Shown piece after piece: positions 7,213-13,736 of a stretch of 15,899 bases of DNA. The notes beneath the pieces were generated by a model, which saw only the letters and a list, made by a program, of their open reading frames with translations, made no database searches and had not been told where the DNA came from. The stretch lies in assembly GCA_005240025.1 (NCBI GenBank), contig SBBK01000092.1, positions 1 to 15,899 on the forward strand, written 5' to 3'. Position 1 is the first letter of the stretch. Every line of letters begins with the position of its first letter. Position numbers and translations under genes: made by a program. The stretch is from an archaeon (lineage in GTDB: Archaea > Thermoproteota > Nitrososphaeria > Nitrososphaerales > Nitrosopumilaceae).

Positions 7213-8394
7213 ATGAACGATCCAAACTATTACGCCCACCTGCACAACGAGTACGACAAAAAGCCCCGGAGGGTCCATGTACTGGACAGCACGCTTCGGG
7301 AGGGCGAACAGCACCCGGGTGTGACATTTACCAACAAGCAGAGAATCCAGATTGCGTGGATGCTTGATTATTTCGGAGTGGACCAAATCGAGATATCACC
7401 AGTGGTGTCGGAGGATCATTTTGAGGCGACAAAAACCATAATCAAACAAGGCCTCAAGGCAGACATTGTTGCCCACGTCAGGGCGCTAAAGACGGACGTC
7501 GATGTCGCGCTAAGGTGCGACCCCAAGTGGACTGCCACATATCTTGGAATTTCCGATATTCACCTCAAGGACAAGCTTAGAATAACAAGGGAGGAAGCAC
7601 TCCGCCGAGCAGTAGAGACAGTCGAGTACGCAAAATCTCACGGACTCAAAATGAGATTTACCGTGGAGGATGGCTCCAGAGCAGACCCCGAGTTTGTACT
7701 CAAGGTCTGCAAGGCAATCGAGGATGCAGGTGTGGACAGAATAAGCCTCCCGGACACAGTGGGAGTGATGAGGCCAAAGGGAATGTTCAATTTTGTCAAA
7801 ATGGTAAAGGAAAAGATACGAGTACCGCTGGATGTCCACTGTCACAACGACATCGGGTTTGCAGTTGCCAATGCATTTGCCGGAGTCGATGCGGGTGCGG
7901 ACCAGATCCACACCACAATAGACGGGATTGGCGAGCGAACCGGGATTCCATCCCTTGCCGAGGTGGCAGTCGCCTTGACGTATTTGTACCGTTCCCCAAA
8001 CGACTTTAGGCTCGACATGCTGACTGATCTTTCCAGACTAATCGAGGAGTATACAGGAATCAAGCCCTACGACTCAAAGCCAGTTGTCGGCTCATCCGCA
8101 TACAAACACAAGGCAGGAACGCACCTGGCTGCAATTTTGAGAAATCCGGCAGCGTACGAACCCATTCCCCCCCGGGTTGTAGGCAACAGGCGCCGAATAG
8201 TATTTGGCGAGCTGGCAGGAAAGACAGGTTCTGCATACCTTATGTCCCTTTTGGGTCTGGATAAAAACGACGAGCAGGCAAAGGCAGTGGCCCTTGGCCT
8301 TAAAAACCTCCGAATGGGAGACCTCCTTGAGATCCCCCTTGATGGCAAGCTTGAAAGAAAGATAATTAATGACGCCAGAGGAACCAAAGAGTAA
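7213..8394 (+). CDS. lysS: Homocitrate synthase
   Basis: DRE-TIM-barrel acyltransferase (393 residues) that condenses acetyl-CoA with 2-oxoglutarate, the entry step of the alpha-aminoadipate route to lysine. Signature motifs are DSTLREGEQ (25-33), the metal-site HCHND (His209, His211), the TTIDGIGERTG turn (about 234-244) and HKAGTHLAA (299-307), the last typical of archaeal homocitrate synthases. It lies 3 nt before lysW2 and begins the lysine-specific half of the locus. No C-terminal RAM domain is evident: the protein ends about 60 residues after the barrel/subdomain, unlike the longer Sulfolobus enzyme, so feedback may work differently. Isopropylmalate synthase is the main alternative; the motif wording and the LysW neighbours favour homocitrate synthase. 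Homoaconitase and homoisocitrate dehydrogenase genes are not in the window. Confidence 0.85.
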   Translation: MNDPNYYAHLHNEYDKKPRRVHVLDSTLREGEQHPGVTFTNKQRIQIAWMLDYFGVDQIEISPVVSEDHFEATKTIIKQGLKADIVAHVRALKTDVDVALRCDPKWTATYLGISDIHLKDKLRITREEALRRAVETVEYAKSHGLKMRFTVEDGSRADPEFVLKVCKAIEDAGVDRISLPDTVGVMRPKGMFNFVKMVKEKIRVPLDVHCHNDIGFAVANAFAGVDAGADQIHTTIDGIGERTGIPSLAEVAVALTYLYRSPNDFRLDMLTDLSRLIEEYTGIKPYDSKPVVGSSAYKHKAGTHLAAILRNPAAYEPIPPRVVGNRRRIVFGELAGKTGSAYLMSLLGLDKNDEQAKAVALGLKNLRMGDLLEIPLDGKLERKIINDARGTKE

Positions 8395-8396
8395 CC

Positions 8397-8564
8397 ATGG
8401 TAAAATGTTCTGAATGCGATTCGGATATCTCAGTTCCAAAGGACGCCCTTGAGGGCGAGCTGGTAACTTGCCCAGACTGTGGTGCAAGTTTTGAGATTAC
8501 AAAATCTTCAGGCGGTTTTGGGTTAAAACCTGCCCAGAGCGTAGGAGAGGACTGGGGTCAGTGA
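8397..8564 (+). CDS. lysW: LysW-family carrier protein, copy 2, with C-terminal Gln (EDWGQ)
   Basis: A second 55-residue carrier, too short for many gene callers. Zinc-binding pairs Cys4/Cys7 and Cys25/Cys28 and the length match copy 1, and the C-terminal block SVGEDWG is identical to it. However, the last codon is CAG (8559-8561), so the protein ends in glutamine, where LysW normally ends in the glutamate whose side-chain carboxylate carries the substrate. The stop TGA overlaps the GTG start of the following ligase as GTGA, giving tight coupling. It sits 2 nt after homocitrate synthase and directly before the second ligase, so it is probably the lysine-pathway carrier. A CAG/GAG sequence error is possible; Pup-like deamidation or alpha-carboxyl attachment are the biological alternatives. 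Confidence 0.9.
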   Translation: MVKCSECDSDISVPKDALEGELVTCPDCGASFEITKSSGGFGLKPAQSVGEDWGQ

Positions 8565-9403
8565 CCCCCATAACTGTTCTTTACGACACCATCCGAGTCG
8601 AGGAAAAGGCCCTTGTCGAGGCATCAGACAGAACAGGCATCAAAATTGAGATGGTTGATTGTAAAAATCTCATATTAGATATTGACAAAAAAAACACATA
8701 CCACACCGTACTGCAGCGATGTGTCAGCTATTATAGAAATCTCCATTCTACCGCTGCCCTCGAAGGTATGGGTGCAAGTGTGATAAACTCGCTGTATACA
8801 GGAATTTATGCCGGCAACAAACTCTTTACCCACATGCTGCTACAGGCTGCCAGGATCCCGACACCCTTTGTCACAGTTGCATTCTCTAAAGAATCCGCCA
8901 TTGCGGCCCTCAACAGGCTTGGATACCCAAGGGTGATCAAGCCGACCGTTGGAAGCTGGGGCAGGATGGTGACAAAGCTAAACAGCAGGGAAGCTGCCGA
9001 TGGCATAATCGAGGAGCGCGAAAAAATGTATCCCATATACCAGGTTCACTATCTGGAAGAGTTTGTTAAAAGGCCTCCCCGGGACATAAGGGCAATAGTA
9101 ATAGGTGATTCTGTGGCCGGCGCCATTTATCGCAATTCTTCCGAAGGAAACTGGAAGACAAACACCCATCTTGGAGGGACTGCCGAGGTCTGCAAGGTAA
9201 CAAGCGAGATTGAGGAGATCTGCCTCAAGGCAAAAGACGCAGTAAGGGGCCAGATAGTAGGGGTGGACCTAATGGAAAGCAAAGACAGGGGCCTGGTAGT
9301 ACACGAGATAAACAACACTACCGAATACAGAAACGTTGCCCGCGTAACTGGTGTGGACATTGCCGCAAAGATTTTAGAATACGCAGTCAAATCAGGAAAT
9401 TAA
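8561..9403 (+). CDS. lysX: Alpha-aminoadipate-LysW ligase
   Basis: ATP-grasp ligase of 280 residues that attaches an amino acid to its carrier. Motifs are VIKPTVGSWGRM (125-136), RPPRDIRA (171-178), GVDLME (234-239) and the active-site strand HEINNTTEY (248-256). The C-terminal TGVDIAAKILEYA is very close to what I recall of Thermus LysX, and the KTNTHLGG loop (199-206) keeps the T-N-T seen there, unlike the first ligase. The GTG start overlaps the carrier stop by 4 nt. Placement between homocitrate synthase/LysW2 and lysK supports aminoadipate as substrate. Its partner carrier ends in Gln, so either this enzyme uses an unusual acceptor or another step precedes it. Confidence 0.86.
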   Translation: MTPITVLYDTIRVEEKALVEASDRTGIKIEMVDCKNLILDIDKKNTYHTVLQRCVSYYRNLHSTAALEGMGASVINSLYTGIYAGNKLFTHMLLQAARIPTPFVTVAFSKESAIAALNRLGYPRVIKPTVGSWGRMVTKLNSREAADGIIEEREKMYPIYQVHYLEEFVKRPPRDIRAIVIGDSVAGAIYRNSSEGNWKTNTHLGGTAEVCKVTSEIEEICLKAKDAVRGQIVGVDLMESKDRGLVVHEINNTTEYRNVARVTGVDIAAKILEYAVKSGN

Positions 9404-9406
9404 AAA

Positions 9407-10531
9407 ATGGATGCATCATTTACAATAACTCCGAGATTTTCAATAAAGCTTTTGGAAAAAGCACTCCGACTTTACACTCCGTCCCTTGCAGAAAAACCGA
9501 TGGCTGAATTTCTGGCAGACAAGTGCGACGACCTGGGATTTGAAAATATCCACACAGACGAGGTGGGAAACCTCATAGCTACGATGGGTTCTGGCTCGCC
9601 CAGAATTTTGCTGTGCGGACACATGGATACAGTCCCTGGAAAGATAAAGATCCGAAAGGAGGGAGACTATCTTTTTGGGCGGGGTGCCTCCGATGCCAAG
9701 GCCCCCCTCATGGCTCTTTTGCTTGCTGCCGCGACAATCCAGAAAAACAACGGCACGATAATTTTTGTAGGAGCTGTGGATGAGGAGGGAAACGCAACAG
9801 GCATCAAGAATCTGGCAAAGCAAAAGATGGACATCGATTATGCGATATTTGGCGAGCCAAGCGGTCTCCGAAATGTCACAATTGCATACAAGGGAAGAAT
9901 TGCAATAAACCTCAAGGTAAACGTTGGCGATAGCGCACATGCATCTGCACCGTGGCTTGCAAAAAACGCAATCGAGGAATCTGCCAGATTTGCAGCCGAG
10001 CTCAAAAATTCGCTAGAGGAAAACCAAGATGGAAAATCCAGGGGGATGCTTTTGACTGCCACCATTACCGAGATAAAGGGAGGGGACAGCCACAACGTCA
10101 CCCCAAAAGAATGCAACACAGTAATTGACATTCGAATCCCAGTCGACATGAACTGCAAGATGGTTGGAGAAAAGATCGCCTCCAAGGTCACCGAGATCTC
10201 CCAGAGGCAGAAAGTCGAGGCGATGTATTCCGTACTGGATGAGACTGAGCCCTTTGAGGCCCCCCTGAACTCGCCACTGATCAGGGCATTTACCCTTGGG
10301 GTGATGGACATAGAGCACACAAGGCCCTCACTCATTCGCAAGACGGGGACAGGCGACATGAACATTGTTGGCTCCCTTTGGAATATTCCCATTGTGACAT
10401 ATGGTCCCGGCGACCCCCATGCATCACATACAGTTGACGAGCGGGTCTCGATGAGTGAGTACCTGCGGGGAATCGAGGTATTAAGAAACACTTTACACCA
10501 TCTAAAGCGATTGCATGACTCCAAAAGATGA
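9407..10531 (+). CDS. lysK: LysW-lysine/ornithine hydrolase
   Basis: M20-family metallohydrolase (374 residues) that releases lysine or ornithine from the carrier. The metal ligands of the family are visible: His72 and Asp74 in GHMDT, Asp96 in GASDAK, the catalytic and binding pair Glu126-Glu127 in DEEGN, Glu150 in FGEPSG, and a late histidine in PGDPHASHTVDE. It starts 3 nt after the second ligase and is the last gene of the lysine operon. Because no second deacylase is present, it probably completes both arginine and lysine branches, as in Sulfolobus. ArgE or DapE would be the alternative names on motifs alone. Confidence 0.92.
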   Translation: MDASFTITPRFSIKLLEKALRLYTPSLAEKPMAEFLADKCDDLGFENIHTDEVGNLIATMGSGSPRILLCGHMDTVPGKIKIRKEGDYLFGRGASDAKAPLMALLLAAATIQKNNGTIIFVGAVDEEGNATGIKNLAKQKMDIDYAIFGEPSGLRNVTIAYKGRIAINLKVNVGDSAHASAPWLAKNAIEESARFAAELKNSLEENQDGKSRGMLLTATITEIKGGDSHNVTPKECNTVIDIRIPVDMNCKMVGEKIASKVTEISQRQKVEAMYSVLDETEPFEAPLNSPLIRAFTLGVMDIEHTRPSLIRKTGTGDMNIVGSLWNIPIVTYGPGDPHASHTVDERVSMSEYLRGIEVLRNTLHHLKRLHDSKR

Positions 10532-10535
10532 GCAG

Positions 10536-11570
10536 ATGCTGTCCTTTGTTGGTCTTGGCATAGCTGGCGTGGATTCCATGTCAGAAAAGGCAAGACAGTC
10601 AATATCTGTGGCAGATATTGTATACCTTGAGCAGTTTACAAGCCCGATGCCAGAGTCGGATGTGCAGAAAATAAGGCAGATGGCCAAAACATTCAAACCT
10701 GCCCCCCGCTGGCTTGTCGAGGATGGAGGGGAAATACTCCAAAACGCGCAAAAAGGCAACGTAGTTTTGCTTTCGTTTGGCGACCCCTACATCGCCACGA
10801 CACACATCGAGCTGCGGGTGCGAGCAATGCGACAAAAGATTCGAACCGAAACGGTTCATGCATCATCTGCTGTTACTGCCCTTGTCGGCGAGTGCGGCCT
10901 ACACTATTACAAGATAGGCAAGACAGTTACAATAATGAGTGGCGTTCCGTCAACTACGGCATACTATACTATTTTTGAAAACCTCAGGCTTGGAAACCAC
11001 ACAGTAGTACTGCTGGAATACAACCAGGACAGGAACTTTTTTTTGAATCCCGGTGACGCTCTAAAGAGTCTCCTGGATGCCGAAAAAGAGCAGGCAAGAA
11101 AAGCCATACGCGAATCAACGTTTGCGGTGGTTGCCTCAAGGGTTGGCCTTGATACGCAGAAGATAGTTGCCGGCAAGATTTCAAGCCTTGTGGATTTTGA
11201 TTTTGGTGATCCGCCACACTCCATTGTCATTCCTGGAGGCATGCACTTTACAGAATCTGAAGCCGTCGAGATCCTTGCAGAGTGTCTTGACTCCCCCCAA
11301 GACAACTCGGAAAAAATAGAAAAGATTTCCGAGCAGATGATAAAAAAATACGTGCCCATGGTAAGGGATGCCCTTGGCAAAATTGCGCCACTCTACAAGG
11401 AGGCACCAGAGTTTGCAGAGGTGCTGCAGAACGCTGAGCTATACATCAGGGATGCGGAACGGTTTTTTGAGCAGGGAAAGGACGAGCTTGCCATACTCAG
11501 CATCGGGTATGCGGATGGCCTAGTAGATGCCCTGAGGATATCCAAGGGCATAGAGCCCCGGATAGGGTAG
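10536..11570 (+). CDS. dph5: Diphthine synthase with C-terminal DUF357-like domain
   Basis: SAM-dependent methyltransferase that acts on the modified histidine of elongation factor 2 during diphthamide synthesis. Residues 1-252 are a complete Dph5: MLSFVGLGIAG at the start, LSFGDPYIATTH (79-90), the IMSGVPSTTAYY stretch, and GGMHFTESEAVE near the end. Dph5 normally stops at about 255-270 residues. Here another ~90 residues follow (256-344), mostly helical and ending in a segment (about YIRDAERFFEQGKDELAILS, then YADGLVDALR) that resembles DUF357. The ATG at 10536 is chosen because family members start at the first beta strand; an ATG at 10515 would add seven residues and overlap lysK by 17 nt. 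There is no functional link to the upstream amino acid genes beyond close spacing. Confidence 0.93.
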   Translation: MLSFVGLGIAGVDSMSEKARQSISVADIVYLEQFTSPMPESDVQKIRQMAKTFKPAPRWLVEDGGEILQNAQKGNVVLLSFGDPYIATTHIELRVRAMRQKIRTETVHASSAVTALVGECGLHYYKIGKTVTIMSGVPSTTAYYTIFENLRLGNHTVVLLEYNQDRNFFLNPGDALKSLLDAEKEQARKAIRESTFAVVASRVGLDTQKIVAGKISSLVDFDFGDPPHSIVIPGGMHFTESEAVEILAECLDSPQDNSEKIEKISEQMIKKYVPMVRDALGKIAPLYKEAPEFAEVLQNAELYIRDAERFFEQGKDELAILSIGYADGLVDALRISKGIEPRIG

Positions 11571-11571
11571 C

Positions 11572-11580
11572 TTAAAAAAG
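11572..11580 (+). promoter_or_regulatory. Possible TATA box of the RibL gene
   Basis: TTAAAAAAG lies about 26 nt before the TTG start at 11602, directly after the dph5 stop. The spacing fits a leaderless transcript, but the element is short and the gene could equally be read through from dph5. Confidence 0.3.
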
Positions 11581-11601
11581 AATGAACGAATAGTTAGCTG
11601 G

Positions 11602-12219
11602 TTGGATAGCATCGACAAAAAAATCCTAGCCACCCTGTATGTCTGCTCGATAACAAAGGAGCCGCCTCTTCAGGCCTGCGTCAGAAAGACGGGCCTCTCT
11701 GAACAGTACATCAGGGAAAGAATGGCAGGCCTTGCAAAAAAAGATCTCATTTCAAAAAACCAGGACACCCTGACCGAGTTTGGCAGAACTGCCATAAGAG
11801 TAGTCCTTGCGGGAGGGGTCTTTGACATCATTCATCCGGGCCACATTCACACCCTCAATTCGGCAAAGGCCCTGGGCGACGTTTTGGTAGTAGTGGTAGC
11901 TACTGGCAACACCGCAGTAAAGATGAAAAAAAGAAGACCGCTGCACACCGAGGATCACAGGCAGGAGCTTGTCGGCTCGCTTTCGATGGTGGATTTGTGT
12001 GTGATTGGAAACGAAGGCGACATCTTCAAAACGGTGGACCTTGTGCGGCCGGACACAGTCGCACTTGGATATGATCAGGTGCATCAGGAGAAGTTCATCA
12101 CGGATGGCTGCAAGAACATCAACCTGAATGTCAAGGTGGCAAGGCTCCAGTCCCCGATTCCAGATTTCTCTAGCTCAAAGATAGAAAAAGAGTACGGCGA
12201 GGCCCTTCATGGTTTGTAA
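11602..12219 (+). CDS. ribL: FAD synthetase (RibL type) with N-terminal winged helix
   Basis: A 205-residue protein in two parts. Residues 1-65 form a predicted winged helix-turn-helix (PLQACVRKTGLSEQYIRERMAGL, then a basic wing). Residues 66-205 are a cytidylyltransferase-like nucleotidyltransferase with AGGVFDIIHPGHI including the HPGH motif (78-81), a basic KMKKRRP stretch that would contact phosphate, and SSSKIEKEY (190-198) in place of the family's S-S/T-T/S-x-I-I motif. This architecture fits archaeal RibL, which adenylates FMN to FAD; glycerol-3-phosphate cytidylyltransferase is the alternative. The TTG start is forced: no other start codon occurs in this frame after the dph5 stop. A riboflavin kinase encoded at 13050-13727 supports the flavin role. 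Confidence 0.8.
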   Translation: MDSIDKKILATLYVCSITKEPPLQACVRKTGLSEQYIRERMAGLAKKDLISKNQDTLTEFGRTAIRVVLAGGVFDIIHPGHIHTLNSAKALGDVLVVVVATGNTAVKMKKRRPLHTEDHRQELVGSLSMVDLCVIGNEGDIFKTVDLVRPDTVALGYDQVHQEKFITDGCKNINLNVKVARLQSPIPDFSSSKIEKEYGEALHGL

Positions 12220-12250
12220 ATTGCATGCGGCGGAATAGTTTTTCTAAAAA

Positions 12251-12826
12251 ATGAGACCGCTCCACATCGAGAAAAAAGGATTGCGCTGCCTTGCAATAGC
12301 CGAAAGCTTCACTCAAAAATCTGCAAAATCTGTCCTTGCGGGAATAGTCATGCGGAGGGATTTTGTAATAGACGGTTTTGTGTTCGGAAAGACAACGCTG
12401 GAAGGCGACGATGCGACCGACGAGATAGTCAAGATGTACAGAAGGCTTGGGAGGCCAGACATCAGTTATCTTCTGATATCCGGGCTCATCATTTCAATGT
12501 ACAACATAGTGGATCCAAAAAAGGTTGCAGCCGAAGTCGGGTTGCCGGTAATTGCTGTGACCTACAAAGATTCTTCCGGCATTGAGGATGCAATAAAATA
12601 TCACTTTCCAAAAAGATTCGATAAAAAACTGGAGCAATACACAAATCTTGAAAAAAGACAAAAGATAAAGTTGCATACAGGGAGCCCAGTCTACGTCAGG
12701 TGTGAAGGCTGCACTGTTTTGAAGGCGGAAAAAATTCTAAACGGTCTCACCCTGCAGGGCCATGTCCCAGAACCGCTGCGGATTGCACATCTTTTGGCCA
12801 GAGCTCTACTTTTGGAATCGGCCTAG
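12251..12826 (+). CDS. DUF99 family protein
   Basis: A 191-residue cytosolic protein recognised as DUF99, an archaeal family with an endonuclease-V-like fold and no established function that I can name. Conserved-looking parts are CLAIAESF near the start, FVIDGFVFGKTTLEGDDAT with acidic residues (about 38-58), YLLISGLIISMYNIVD (70-85) and GLPVIAVTYK (97-106). It lies 31 nt after the RibL gene on the same strand, so it may be cotranscribed; an AT-rich TTTGTAAATT at 12212-12221 could be its own promoter. Its 3' end overlaps, tail to tail, a small minus-strand ORF by 21 nt. Nuclease activity should not be assumed. Confidence 0.82.
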   Translation: MRPLHIEKKGLRCLAIAESFTQKSAKSVLAGIVMRRDFVIDGFVFGKTTLEGDDATDEIVKMYRRLGRPDISYLLISGLIISMYNIVDPKKVAAEVGLPVIAVTYKDSSGIEDAIKYHFPKRFDKKLEQYTNLEKRQKIKLHTGSPVYVRCEGCTVLKAEKILNGLTLQGHVPEPLRIAHLLARALLLESA

Positions 12827-12967
12827 TCCTGCGGTATTGTGGAGGTCTTTTATGAGGTCATGAACTGAATCGCAGGTCCTCCATCTTTTGCTTTTCAGTG
12901 CTTTTTTTATATCACGGATTTCTGCATCTGAAAGTGGCGGTGATTCAATTGTCTTCGGTTTTGGCAA
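12806..12967 (-). CDS. Small hypothetical protein, 53 residues
   Basis: A short open frame on the minus strand, starting at a TTG (12967-12965) and ending with TAG (12808-12806). A GGTGA ribosome-binding site lies 10 nt upstream of the start, as for lysW1. The predicted protein begins with a proline/lysine-rich lead (PKPKTIESPPLSD), then a likely amphipathic helix (AEIRDIKKALKSKRWRT) and a second helix (CDSVHDLIKDLHN), with a single cysteine. Composition looks protein-like, not random. An AT-rich TAATTATC stretch (minus strand, about 12988-12996) could be its promoter. It sits between ribK and DUF99 and overlaps the DUF99 3' end by 21 nt. I do not recognise a family. Confidence 0.55.
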   Translation of the reverse strand: MPKPKTIESPPLSDAEIRDIKKALKSKRWRTCDSVHDLIKDLHNTAGLGRFQK

Positions 12968-13049
12968 TGGTCTTTTTTCACCTTCTAACTAGATAATTAT
13001 TTGTGTTTAAGGGGGGATGCCGATTCCTGCCTTTTGATGGTCTATGAAA

Positions 13050-13727
13050 TTATTCGGTTGGAATCTTTATTGCCAGATGGGCACCGTTCTTTAGAACTAG
13101 TCTTTTTCTAATGTCGGTTTCCGATATCAGCTCAATTACGGAATAGTCGTGGTGTGTCCGCTCCAAAAGAATCAGCTGGCAGTCGATTTTGCCATTAATC
13201 GTACATGGGTAGCACTTGACCCACCCGTAGGTTCGCCTGCCGTCAGAAAAACCGTCTATTTTGATTCCCTCCTTGCTGCCAAGCTGGCGGGCTGCTTCTA
13301 CATGTTCTTTTTTGTCGAGCCGCACATTGAGTGTGCCGGGAAATGGAACATATCCTATTTTTGTCTTGAATTGTTTTGTGTAGCCTTTGAGTGACATGTA
13401 ATAGGCACCCTCCCCCATTCCGGAAACCAGGGTGCCACCCAGTTCAATTGTGTTTACTGCACCCATGCTGTTTTTTAGCAGGTTAAAGACATCAGATATT
13501 TGCTCGTATCCTTTTTTTGTCAGCCTGACGGATATCTTGCGTCCGGACATCATTCTTTCTATGAATCCTGCCTCTTCTAGCTCCAGAAGGTGTTGTGATG
13601 CGGCCTGCTGGGATTTGTGGATCTGTTGACCAAGAGACGTGGTGGTGACTGGGACAAAGTTGTTTTTTGCACCACGCGAAAGCAGCCCGGTGAGGGTTAC
13701 GAGGTGCTGGATTTTCAGCTCGGACAT
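13050..13727 (-). CDS. ribK: CTP-dependent-type riboflavin kinase with N-terminal winged helix (RbkR-like)
   Basis: Converts riboflavin to FMN; archaeal enzymes of this fold use CTP. Of 225 residues, about 1-85 form a MarR/ArsR-like winged helix (TTTSLGQQIHKSQQAASQHLLELEEAGFIER, then a basic wing) and about 92-225 the kinase: GGTLVSGMGEGAYYM (97-111), GYVPFPGTLNVRL (125-137), and the following DGRRTYGWVKCYPC and LERTHHDY strands. Fused HTH-kinase proteins known as RbkR act as both enzyme and repressor of riboflavin genes in some archaea, so the same dual role is possible. ATG at 13727, 9 nt after the dnaG stop, places it in an operon with dnaG. Whether the HTH binds DNA here is inference. Confidence 0.9.
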   Translation of the reverse strand: MSELKIQHLVTLTGLLSRGAKNNFVPVTTTSLGQQIHKSQQAASQHLLELEEAGFIERMMSGRKISVRLTKKGYEQISDVFNLLKNSMGAVNTIELGGTLVSGMGEGAYYMSLKGYTKQFKTKIGYVPFPGTLNVRLDKKEHVEAARQLGSKEGIKIDGFSDGRRTYGWVKCYPCTINGKIDCQLILLERTHHDYSVIELISETDIRKRLVLKNGAHLAIKIPTE

Positions 13728-13736
13728 TGGGTTGTC

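Noticed and set aside
10515..10535. Upstream ATG for dph5
   Set aside because: Would add seven residues ahead of the conserved MLSFVGLG start and overlap lysK; kept only as an alternative.
9838..10602. 254-codon minus-strand open frame opposite lysK
   Set aside because: Shadow of lysK; no family features and no start signals.
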